Below are positions 33,524 through 44,802 of a stretch of 64,000 nt of DNA, piece by piece. The position numbers were made by a program, and so were the translations under genes. Source of the stretch: Copromyces sp. CBS 386.78 (taxonomy: Eukaryota; Ascomycota; Sordariomycetes; Sordariales; Sordariaceae); contig MU839213.1 in the NCBI GenBank assembly GCA_030685235.1, positions 1-64,000 on the forward strand, given 5' to 3'. The notes beneath the pieces were generated by a model. The model was not told the origin of the DNA. It worked only from the letters and a program-made list of their open reading frames with translations, and ran no database searches. Within the stretch, counting starts at the first letter, position 1; each line of letters begins with the position of its first letter.

Positions 33524-35717
33524 GTGAGCGTACGTAACCAACAACTGTCACTGCAGCAGATTGCTTCTGTTGGCCGATAGCCGACGCCCAGGCTCAGAGT
33601 GCTGGTTTCGTCCCTTTTTCCCCCACCTACACAGTATGACTAGGTACTTAGTGTATGCTCGCCCAAATAAAATGCAGGACTGATGAAAACTGTCAAGACT
33701 TGATTGACACTGTGCATGACGGTGCACGTGGCGCCGTTTCATGGTTGAGCTACATCCGTACTGCGCGCTTTGCTCACCAGGGTGCAGTGCTGGAACACTA
33801 TTACTGTGTACAATCACCTAAATCACCGCGATAGTTTGGAGTTTTTTTTACTTCGCTCCGGGGAATGTTTGCCGCCAGACGTGCCTCACATCCACGGACC
33901 ATCCAAGATCAACGGAGCGAACCCCGCTCATGCCTCCCCTGAGCCCGATGGAGCCCTAACTGTACCCGTACTCTTTTGAAGGCAGTTTCACCTTTTGGAG
34001 ATTGAAATATTCCCACAACCTGAAGAACGGTGAGAAGCAGTCCCTGATCTTCAGCGCGGCTTTGTTGCGGGCCAACTAACCTCAGCCATGGTCGGCCATG
34101 TGTACAGCTGAACGGATGATACATAGCTGTTTGGACTTTTACTCAAAGACTCCTAACTCAATCGCTGACCAAGAGGAACACTGGCCCCCGCGCCACCAGG
34201 TTAAGAGATCGACGACGTCGAGCAAGGGTCGGTTGCGCAGTTGGCGTCCTGGCGTGCCTGGCCTCACTGGCCTGCCTTGCTTGCCTATATGTATCTTTGT
34301 CGGTCCGCGAACCAAGGAAGCAGACAGGACTATCATCGCCAAAACCCACAATGTGACCTCGAAAAACGAGATCAACAGCATGTGTTCGGAGCCCAGTGCC
34401 AACCTTCCAAGAGCGCACCCCTGGAAGGTATATACATAGGTCCAGCGGCATCCTATCCCACAGGTGATCCGGAGCGGTGGCTTTTCCTGTACAAGTCAGA
34501 GGGCAATGAGAGCTTAATGAAGGCCCCAAACCGCAATAGCCAAGACTTGCAGAACGCCATATGACTCTACGTACCTGTACGGCAGCTTGCCTTCGGTTCA
34601 ATTGTGCTTGTCAGTATTCGGCACATTGGTAAGCATCTACCGTGCATTCATGATTCTTCCATCTGATGAAGACCTCATTACTCCTCTGCTCTCCTACCAT
34701 ATGCAGTGTCGTGTACTAGGTTGGGTCATGTAAAAGGTAATGTTGAGAGGTTATGTATCTCTGGCGTCCGCTGGATGTCCCAAGATGCCCGCTGTTAGCA
34801 AGAGACGTAAGGTACCGCTCGAAACGGTACAGACTGGGGTGTGGAATGACGTCTCGGTCGATTTTCATTGTCGTCTGATTCGTCGAGATAGCTCCGTTTT
34901 GGCACGGGACTTTCTCCGCAGCGTGTACATGCCTGACATGACATGATGTTCCCCTGCCTTTGGAGGTTTCGATTGCGCACTAGCAATTGAGAACTTTCAC
35001 CGTTTCACGTCCACCGGCGCCGCCTAATTCCCTATCTCAACCCGACCCCGGTTTTCCCGCGAGTGCCAAGTCTCCACGGCAGCGATCCTACCGTCTTTGG
35101 AGTATCTAGAGGTACTGTCAAGACTGTGTACTGGCGTACCCTCTATGTACCGAGCGAGCAAGGGTTTTACTAGGCTCACCAAGGCAATTGATGTTGCCGC
35201 TCGCTCGCGCTGGCTACTGCAAGTTTTTCGCCTGCTTTTCCGGAACTTGATCAATCATACCGTGGCTTGCCAGTTCTTGACAGTCGGACTCCCGAGTCCC
35301 GTCCGCGCCAGCTTCTCTGTCACTGACCTCCAATCCACCTCCGCCGTAGTAGACAGTGCTTCCTGGTTTCCTGATGCCGAGCGGGCAGCACGCAACTCAA
35401 AACTAGGTACATACCAGACAACGAAGGAGGTCCAAGGCGCCAGAAAGCACCCACCCCTAATTGCCTACCAATTCCCAACATCGACTGGATTCACGGAAGA
35501 ACGAACCTCCATTATTTTTTTTTATTTTTTTATTTTTCCACCAGCACCGTGTTCATCCGTCGGTCAAGAAGGTCCCTTGTCCCTGATCCGCTGCCTTAAA
35601 ACGCTACCCTGAACTCGACCACAAGTCTCGACCTTTTTCGACCCTTTCGACCCTCTGAACCTTCTCTGAGACGTCGAGAATCCCGATTCCTTCAGCGACA
35701 CCGAATACAGCCCTGGG

Positions 35718-35741
35718 ATGGACCGTACACCCATCGCCTAG
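35718..35741 (+). promoter_or_regulatory. Possible short uORF in the SKN7 leader
   Basis: An ATG followed by six sense codons and TAG lies about 490 bp upstream of the SKN7 start, within a pyrimidine-rich region that looks like a leader. Whether it is transcribed is unknown. Confidence 0.25.
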
Positions 35742-36226
35742 TCTGATCATCCTCTCGCGCTGTTGAGCTCAAACAACCCTCCCCCATATCCCAAATCTCC
35801 AGCACGCCTGGCTTTGGCCCGTCTGCCATAGCTTCTTCCGACTACTGTACCGCCTTTCTGTTTCATCCGCTTGCGTGGACCGTTTGGGCTCCCCGCCGCC
35901 CGGGTGCATTACGTCGCGAAGCACCCGCGATTCGACCACCCTGAACGCTCGACCCAGAGCATGCTACGTGACCTTGGGAAAAGTGGAAACAACTGTCGGC
36001 TCGGACCAGGGAGACCGCATCACGTCGTGTGGAGATGAAAGAGGAGCAGAGCGTGACCAGTCCATCAAATTGTGCTCTTGCTTGGGAGAAACTTGTGCCT
36101 TCGTCTAAATTGGACTGTTCTTGATTCTCGGCCGTAGTCCTTATCGGCCGTCTGTTATCGGCTCGACTGTTTGGGCATTCGCTTGTCTAGACCTCGTGTC
36201 CCAAACTACGCTGAACTACCACAATC

Positions 36227-38678
36227 ATGCCGCCTCCCGAGGGTGACTCGGCCTCTGCGCAGGCTGGTAACAACTCCAGCGACTTTGTGAGCTCCTCCTC
36301 CAAAGCTTCCCCTTTCCACTCTCCCCGAGCTGCTTGCCAGCGACCGCCAGTGTTCCAAGATGGGGGCTAACTCGTACTTCGTCTCACCTAGGTGCGCAAG
36401 CTGTATAAGTACGATGCCAACCCCCCCCCCCCCCCCGGAAGCCCTTTTGGAGGCGCCAACCCCCCGCCTGTATGTTGCGAAAATGCATTCTGACCAGCTT
36501 GTAGGATGCTTGAGGATCCCACGTACAATTCCGTAGTACGATGGAGCGCCGATGGTGATAGTTTCGTTGTTTTAGAGGTATGCGCCGAACAGCATTTCGC
36601 TTGGGGAAGACGCCCCCTTGCTCTTACTGACACACACCCATCAACAGAACGAAAAGTTCACCAAAACTATTTTACCCAAACACTTCAAGCATAGCAACTT
36701 CGCAAGCTTTGTACGACAGTTGAACAAATACGATTTTCACAAAGTCAGGCATAATGAAGAAAGTGGCGAAGCGCCATACGGGAGAGATGTGGGTGGTCCT
36801 AGCCATCGGTCCTGCAAAGGGGGTTCCTTCAGCTGACCGTATCCAGGCATGGGAATTTCGGCATCCCGAGTTTCGTGCAGATAGGAAAGATAACCTAGAC
36901 AATATCCGCAGAAAAGCGCCCGCTCCGCGCAAGCCCGCGCAAGCCGATGATGCCTTTGGCGCGTCGCAGCAGATTGTGGTTCTGAGCGAATCGCTTACTG
37001 CGACCCAGCACCAGATCCAGGCGTTGCAGGAGCAGTACTTCGAGCTGGCGCAAACGAACAAAGTGCTTGTAAACGAGGTCATCAGCTTGCAGAAGATGGT
37101 CAGGGCTCAGAGTCAAGTCTCCAACGAGTTGATCACCCACCTCAGCAACATCGAGGACCGTCGACGGAATAGCAGACACTCGGCGCATTCTAGCCACTCG
37201 AGTCATTCAGGTCCGACCTTCCATGCAGGATCCCTTGGGCAACTACCAGACGGTGCTGATGAGCCGGCAGCCGAACTTAGACGAGCGCGCGAGATACTCA
37301 ATGGCGTTTCCCCCGATTCCCAGGCCGACCGAGAACTCGAACGGCTATCGGTAGCCTATCATCAAAATGGGTCTCCGTCAGATTCAGCGACTTCGTCAGT
37401 CATGTTCACCCAGGGCGGCCCTGGACCCATGCATATGTTGCATGATCCCCTCAACGACCCAAGACACATGGTCTATCCGGTAGGGCAGACAACGGGCATT
37501 GACCCGTTCCATTCCGACCATATCAACAACATCCCTTATACTCGCCCCTTGAGTAACCCGAATCCGATGGCCGATTCTGCTCAGATCACGCCTCCCCCAA
37601 AAGACCAAGGCACCTCCATGTGGAGCCACAAGCGGCCGCGTATCCTCCTCGTCGAGGATGATAAGACATGCGCAAGGATTGGTGCCAAGTTCCTTCATGT
37701 CCTTGAATGTTCGGTAGATATTGCTGTAAGTCCTAGTTGTTCAATCCTCAAGAATGTGAGGTACCCGGAAGTGATCGTCGCTAACACCGCAGCAGAAAGA
37801 TGGGTTGGAAGCCGTCGAAAAGATCAACAATCCGGAGAATAACGAGAACTTCGACCTCATTTTTATGGACATTATCATGCCCAACCTGGATGGCGTATCG
37901 GCGACAGCAATGATCAGGATGGTGACGGCGAGAGTACCCATCATTGCCATGACGTCGAATATTCGGCAAGAGGATATCCAGACCTACTTCCAGTATGGTA
38001 AGTCGAGCCCATCCAAGTTCAGCCCACCTGCTTCTTCGATGTGCCCTAACATACCTTTTTTCAGGTATGAATGATGTGTTAGCAAAGCCCTTTACCAAAG
38101 ACAGTATGATCCGCGTTCTGAGGAAGCATCTGGCGTATATGCTCAAAGACCCGCTCCAAGGCGGCCTTAACTCGGACGACACAGGTCAGACCGTGGGTGC
38201 CCCAGGACCGCCGGGCCAGAACCAACAAGCCTACAGCAACAACCAACAAGCTCAGGCGAACATGATGGCGGCGGCGGCGGCGATGGCAAATTCTTCGATG
38301 GGCAGCGGCGCACAGGTCAAATTCGAACAGACGCCAATACCTTCACCCACCACCACGTCATCGTGGCATTCCCCGGGGCAGATGAACCAGACATCCCCCA
38401 ACATGGACGGTGGAGGATACATGAATGCCGGAGGGGGTGGTCCAGGAGGAATGGTTTTGACGCCAGGCGGCACTCAAAGACCACCGCCGCAGCCATACCA
38501 AATGATGAACAACCAGGTCAACAGCCAACTAGCAGGCGGATCGGCGGGTTTCCAAGGCGGCGGTCATATGCAGGCCTCCGAGGGCATGGGAATGGGCGGT
38601 GGATCAGAAGAAAATCGACCAGAGAAGCGCCAAAGGTTATATGGGCCTGGCGCGAACCAGGGGCCGTTTGTGCAATAG
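36227..38678 (+). CDS. skn7: Skn7 hybrid HSF-type / response-regulator transcription factor
   Basis: Skn7 is the nuclear response regulator for oxidative and osmotic stress downstream of histidine-kinase phosphorelays. Seven exons are inferred: 36227-36286, 36392-36408, 36505-36577, 36648-36788, 36847-37725, 37796-37997, 38065-38678, giving 661 residues. The HSF-type DNA-binding domain is at about 19-115 ([50 protein letters not shown]). A Gln-rich coiled coil follows. The receiver domain is at about 361-480, with acidic pocket E367/D368/D369, phospho-acceptor D415 ([11 protein letters not shown]), T443 and K465 (LAKPF). The C-terminal tail is Gln/Gly/Met-rich. A very short 17-nt exon 2 is needed to restore the domain. 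Intron 2 contains 16 consecutive C. Confidence 0.97.
36421..36436. repeat. C16 homopolymer within SKN7 intron 2
   Basis: Sixteen consecutive C lie between the donor GTACGA (36409) and the acceptor at 36504. It is prone to slippage or sequencing error but lies in an intron, so length changes need not affect the protein. Confidence 0.95.
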
Positions 38679-41600
38679 CGAGCGATCGCTGATGGAAAGC
38701 TGGTTCTGGTTGAAAGTCGAAGTGGAGGATAGTGGGTGACTAGATCGGGAAAAGCACTGAAAAGGAGGGAGTTCGCATTCGAGGATGGTGGGGGTCGGCT
38801 GGTGTTGACTGGCTTCCGTGGTTGATTGTTTTCATGTTTAATATCCGACCAGGCGTTGCCTCGGAACTGGCTACCATCTACTGCAATGCGAAGCTTTAGA
38901 AACTCGTACCAAAGCCCGAATCTCATGTACCGGTCGATGTCGATGTTGTTTCCTTTTCTTTGTCTTTTTTTTTCTTTTCTTCTCTCAGGTTGGCGATGTG
39001 TAGCGTGATTGGATAGGTAAAGAAGTGACCCAGTTGTCTCCTCACTCCGCGCATGTAGTTCGTGTCTGAAGTAGTTGTCATCATATCCAGTCTGCTAAAT
39101 TTCCACCCGCTAGTCGTTAATGGTGGCCGGATGCCTCGTCGAATTGTTGCCGTTGGGCCAGCTGTGGTTGGTCAAGTGAGCATATTGTGGTGATGGCATT
39201 TTCCAGGACGAGCCAAGGTTGTTGACAATATATTTGTGAGAAGGAGACTATGTGAGGTTGTGAAAGAAGGTGGGAAGAGATTAAAGAAGATGGGAGAAAG
39301 AAAAACAAAGGACGAAATCCGAAGTGGAATATGGGAACTTGAGATGAGATTGCACAACGTAGGGGTAGGGAAACAAGGTTGCTGGCTGTAGGTGGATGAG
39401 AGTAACGGAGAGAGAAAAAATGGCGAGAGGTTCGCAGGTCTAGGTACGGGGGTAGGTGTGCGAGTCTGGGGTGTTCTATAATAGTAAGATATAAACGGAA
39501 AAGAGGAAGACGGGAGACGGGTAAGAGCGAGGAGCGTTGGCTACCGTTCGGTACAACCACTTGGTACTAAAACCTGAAATGGGAGGTGGCTTCCAGACGA
39601 GCCTGGACCTGGCTAGGCGCAGGATCCCCGGGTACTTGCTACATATGCCTACACCAACTGTGGTGCAGACAGGAGTAAGCATTGAAAGCGCATGGTTCGA
39701 AAGCATTTGGGGGTGGGGGGATACCTATCCATATGTACTGCGTATATGCATCTCGTTCGGTGTCAGGAGGCGACTAGGTGGGCCAACGCTGTTGTTGCTC
39801 GGCCGATTTCTAACCGACCGCGAGACCGAAGAGGGCTTGAATCCCGATGATGATGAAGTTCACCAAAGCAAGAAGGCCCCCCGGGTTTCCCTGTCAGTAT
39901 TCGAGTGAAGAAGTTGTTATTATACTAGGTAGGGAAGGGGCCTTGGATAGGTATTTCAGGATGGAAGAGTACGTAGGTAGAGTGAGATTGAGACCTTCAA
40001 ATTGTAAATACCTCTCTTCAAGATAAGAAGCCCGTTAGGTCCGTTATGAGGTCCGTTTGGAGGTGGAGAGGATTATTTCGGGTGTTTACCTGCTTGTGAC
40101 CCAAGGACGATGTCGTATAAGGATGAAGATTGGTATTGCTATTCGTCTCGGTACTAACATACGGAAAACTGTAGCCTCAGTGTTCTCTTTCCCGGTAGCG
40201 GTTCTTGACAAAGCTCGTGAAATCATACCGACGGAGGGCAAGACCAGGGACGGGTTCGCACATTGGGACGCCGATACAAGTGAATGTGTGAATCGGTAAT
40301 ACGGAGGGGCGGCGGCTTTAGGGGTAGGTTCCAGTTGGTAACACCGAGGACAAGTATAATACAAGAAGGAAACGATGTGGAGGAGAGAGAAACAGCGATG
40401 GGGGGTGGAAAGGGGTTAAAACGGACCGGAGCCGCCTCCTCTGACGGCCTCGGGTGCCAGACTGTGGCGGAGGAGAGGGGGAACCAAGCTACCTAAATCA
40501 AGGACACTTCCCGGTGGCTCGGACAGTTGGCAATTTAAAACAGAGTGGTGGGAGATCAGAATCCTGGCTGTTACGCATGGGATCGGGAATGTGGTTTCCC
40601 TCACGGCGTCTTGAGGGCGTCTGCTTTGACTGGCAGGACTGGGTGGCTCCTGGCTGGACCGGGGCCCGTCTGAGCCGCTTTGCTAGAGGATCCATCAAGA
40701 ACCCCAGATGCGGAACGGTGCATGTTCGATTGCGGTCTAGAACTCATGGGGCCCACCTAGTGCGGTCCGCCGTTCTGCACCCGGCGTCGTGACGCCCGCC
40801 TTTTGAACGGGAGAAGACGGTGCCAGAGCAGGAATCCAGTCGGGTAAGATTCGATCCATCATCGTGGTGAGGCTGGCGAGCTAAAGGGTCCCTCCCGTTA
40901 GCAAGCAATGAAATCCAAGGGCACGGCGTCTTCCCTATGCTGTGTGTACCCTCAAGGGCGCGGTTCTGCATAGCTTTCTCGCTACAATACAGGTACAACT
41001 ATATACGTAGACAGATACGTAGCTATGTGTCCAAACGGCAGAAGTTGGCACTTGGGGGATCGGATAACATCCGAACAGGCCAGCCACCCTGGAGTTTTAA
41101 AAACAGGCTCCTAGCGCAAATCAAAGTTTGGCTCCACTGGGAGGGTTGGATCGCCGATCATCTCTCGGCACTGATCGAGCTTGAAAATGCGATTCCGGCA
41201 CGTCGGTCGGTCGGTCAAGAGACAGGAACGTGATGTCCTTAGTATAGAAAGATTGATATGTTTTTGTGAGATGTAGCCAAGGAAGGAGCTATACACTACC
41301 TCTACGTATTGTGCTTGTACTCTCAGTGCAGTGCCGGTAGTATGCGCCTACTTGTAGGTTACGGTGGTTGCCCGAATGCGGCTGGAATTATGTACCAACG
41401 CCACAATTTCATTTATTAAAGGTACTAATTGCACATACAAGCCACATGTGATAGCCCCGCACCCCGCCTCTCGCATACAGCGCGGCGGGACTAAAAGAAA
41501 GTCGGAAACTTTTAACCAGCAACGTGAGGACGGAGTGAGGCCAGTGCGTTGACTCATCACTGCAAGGTTTTGGTAATACGCAGCGGCCGGCAGGCGCATT

Positions 41601-41765
41601 ATCAATTCCAGCTTCGAACGTGGTGCTTCCTAACATTGTGCCCCCCACTAAACTAAACATTCTTCCCCGCGCTTTTCACCTTCCGATTCGTAGCCACTTA
41701 CACAACCCGGCCCTCGTCAACCCGTTTCTGTAGAGTCCAGTCCTACCTGATAAGAATAATTGGCA
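38679..41765. other. 3.1-kb intergenic region, no gene seen
   Basis: Between SKN7 and GCD6, both on +. The longest ORF here (39117-39560, minus, 147 codons) is Ser/Leu/Pro/Phe-rich translation of a purine-rich strand and does not look like a protein. The GCD6 promoter should lie at its right end. No RNA gene recognised. Confidence 0.55.
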
Positions 41766-44074
41766 ATGTCGGGCAAGCAGGCCAGCAAGGGCGGAGCTGC
41801 CAACAAGTCCAAAAAGCCCGCCAAGGGCGGCGCCGAGGAGAAGAGAGAAGATGCTCTTCAGGCCGTCATCCTCGCTGACTCCTTCCAAGACCGCTTCCAG
41901 CCTTTTGCGCTTGAAAAGCCTAGGGTAAATGCTTTATACTTGATGCTTCTTGCCTCTTGCCCCTTGTCCCCCTTGGTGACCTTTGCGTGCTGACCACCTC
42001 CTCCCGGCAGTGTCTCCTTCCTCTGGTCAACGTGCCCGTTATCGAATACACGCTCGAGTACCTAGCCTCCAACGGCGTTCAAGAGGTCTTCATCTACTGC
42101 GGCGCCCACTCCGAGGACGTCGAAACCTACATCAACGATTCCGACCGATGGAGCCCCGAAAGCAACCTCTGCCCCTTCTCCTCAGTCGACTTCATCCGCG
42201 TGTCCGACGCAAGCTCCATCGGTGACTTTTTGCGAGATCTCGACAAGCGCAGTCTTATCTCGGGTGACTTTATCCTCGTCCATGGCGACGTTGTCGCAAA
42301 CATTCCCCTCGACGGTATTCTGGCCAGGCATCGCGCAAGGAGAGAGGCCAACAGAGACGCCTGCATGACCATCGTGTTGCGCTCGTCAGGAAACAGCCCT
42401 CACCGAGCTGCAAAGGCCCGGGGCATTACTCCGGTCTTTGTTGTCGATCCCACCAACGGCCGTTGTCTGCAATATGAGGAGATGCACCCACTTCAGAAGG
42501 ACAAGTACGTCAAGTTGGACGACTCCGTATTCGAGTATGGCGAGTTCGAGATGCGCACCGACTTGATCGACTGTGGTATCGATATCTGCACACCGGATGT
42601 TTTAGCTTTGTGGTCCGAGAGCTTCGATTACGAGCTTCCCCGCAAGAATTTCCTTCACGGCGTACTGAAGGACTGGGAGTTGAACGGCAAGATTATCAGC
42701 GCCGAGATCCTCGAGGAAGGCTACGGCGCTCGCGCCAGCAACCTCCAGATGTATGATTGCATCAGCAAGGATATGCTCCACCGCTGGACGTTACCATATG
42801 TCCCCGATAGCAACCTTCTACACGGCCAGACTTACAAGTACAAACGGGGTCTGTGGTTAGAGGACGGCGCACACATCGCAAAAAACAGCACAGTAACCGA
42901 ATCCGTACTCGGTAAGACCGCGTATGTCGATACTGGCAGCACGATCTCGAACAGTGTCATCGGAAGGAGATGCCAAATTGGAAAGAACGTAAGGATAGAG
43001 AACAGCTATATCTGGGATGACGCGGTGATCGAGGATGGAGCTACCGTTCTCCATTCCATCATTGCCAACGATGCAGTCATTGGCAAGCACAGCTACATCC
43101 CGGAAGGCTCTCTCATCTCCTACGGTGTGCGGATTAGCGCGGGGACAGAACTCCCATCTAAACCCGTACCGAGAATCTCCCTCCTTACCAGCGAGGGAGA
43201 GCCGGCCAAGACCGATTGCAAACTAGTCGGAAACGATGGCAAGGGAGCCCTATATGAAGAGCCAGAAGACGACGAGGACAGCGACTCTGAGGATGAGGGC
43301 GATGCGGACCCTGCAGTTCTGCAAAGCTCTCTCATTTACTCCTTGGCCGGTCTCAACATCTCAAGGGAGTCCATCTCCACACTAGCAACCCATGACTCCG
43401 ACGAAGAACTCTCGGACGACGAGTACGAGCAGTTCCAAGTCAAGGCCAACCGTGAGCGCCTATCTTCCTTCGCGTCCGACGATTCCGCCGCGGCTGCCAG
43501 GGCGCTCGACCAGTTCCACGGCGACGCTGTTCACGGACTTGTGGATGCCCTCCGTGCCGACGATAACGATGACTTTGACTCCGCGAAGCTGGAGTTTATG
43601 GGCCTCAGACTGGCCAACAATGCTTCGGACAGTATGATGCGCAAGGCAGTTTCCGTGGCCTTTGCCACTCGTGCCGCCGAGCTCATGAACCCCGAAAACG
43701 GCGGTCTTGAGCCTACCAAGGCCGCTGGCCGGGCCCTTACGTCCAAGAAGGGCGCCGTCAAGTTCATTACCGAGGTTGGCGTCGGCGGAAACAAGGTCGA
43801 TCTCCACGCCGAGTTTGCACTCGCGTTGCAGAAGGCTTTGGCGACCATTAAGGGGCTTGATTCTGTGCGCGCAGGAACACTGCTTGCGGCCCTGTTACAG
43901 CAGCTCTATAACTTGGATGTTCTCGAGGAAGAGGGTATTCTCGCCTGGTGGATGGATGCTAGGGCCGCGGAGAATGATACACTCTCCAAGATCAAGGAGA
44001 AGAGTCGCGTACTGGTTGAGTGGCTGGAGAACGCAGATGAGGAGGATAGCGATGAGGATGAGGATAGTGACTAG
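41766..44074 (+). CDS. GCD6: eIF2B epsilon, catalytic subunit of the eIF2 exchange factor
   Basis: Catalyses GDP/GTP exchange on eIF2 in translation initiation and is the target of general amino-acid control. Two exons, 41766-41924 and 42011-44074 (86-nt intron after KPR, joined to CLLPLVNVPVIEYTLEYL), give 740 residues. A Lys/Ala-rich start is followed by a nucleotidyltransferase-like domain (about 30-260: ILADSFQDRF, NVPVIEYTLEYL, FILVHGDVV). Left-handed beta-helix hexapeptides lie at about 335-440 (IAKNSTVTESVLG, TISNSVIGRRCQIG, VRIENSYIWDDAVI). An acidic linker leads to the C-terminal W2/eIF5C catalytic HEAT domain, ending in AWWMDARAAEN and a Glu/Asp tail that contacts eIF2. Full length for the family. 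Confidence 0.98.
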
Positions 44075-44802
44075 ATGGGTTGCAAAGGAAGAAACGAAGA
44101 AATTGACTTCTAAAGAAGGGAGGTGTAGAAAAATTTATACCCGCAGCACCTGCGATGTTCCAAAGTTGCGCGTGTTTTTTTTGTGTTGGGAAGGAAATCA
44201 TAGCTGGACGGAAAAATAGAGCAAACATTTGACATCCGCATACTCCTGACAATGCACACATCTTCCATTGTATAAGCACAGATTCCAGCGATGATGCTGT
44301 TAACTATAGTGGGCTCTGTATGCAGGATGTATGGGTGAGAATCATCAAAGAACATCAGGTTACGATAACCAGATCATCCATGCTCTGCCTACACACTTGT
44401 GTACTTCCTTCACCACATGACCTATTTATCTCATCATATATTTTGTTTAAACCATTAGCAGTGTGGTAGAAACTGGAAGGTTTTCTTACTTAACGTGAGA
44501 AACCACTTGGAATTGAAGGGCAGTTCTATCAATAGCTGTATCCAAGTTTGATAGCGCCACGCTAAGTCTGCTTGCTTGAAGCAGAATCGTAGTCCCTCCT
44601 TGTTTCACAGCTCAGCGTCTCGGTTCCAGTCGAATGGTCCCATTTGTGTCACCCGTCCTTTAAGTAATGAACTATGGTCAAAGTAAGGCGCGGATGGACG
44701 AATCTGAAAGAATTGAATTAACGACCAGTGGCCTTGATGGTATGATTTGCAGAGTATATATATATAAATGCTTAGGCAGGAAAATGTGATAAGGGGTATC
44801 AA
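44075..44802. other. Convergent 3' intergenic region
   Basis: Lies between the stops of GCD6 (+) and the metallopeptidase gene (-). AT-leaning sequence with a TATATATATA run near 44757. No gene seen. Confidence 0.6.

Larger units (their letters stand above)
29630..36226. other. 6.6-kb gene-poor divergent intergenic region
   Basis: Lies between the divergent Whi5-like and SKN7 starts. The many ORFs are 60-170 codons, mutually overlapping, and show no protein-like composition. Three inverted-repeat elements cluster at 32.4-33.5 kb. Pyrimidine-rich sequence at about 35.5-35.9 kb probably marks the SKN7 promoter or leader. No tRNA or 5S gene seen. Confidence 0.6.

Noticed and set aside
39117..39560. 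147-codon minus-strand ORF between SKN7 and GCD6
   Set aside because: Low-complexity Ser/Pro/Phe/Leu content from a purine-rich strand, with no start context, introns or domain.
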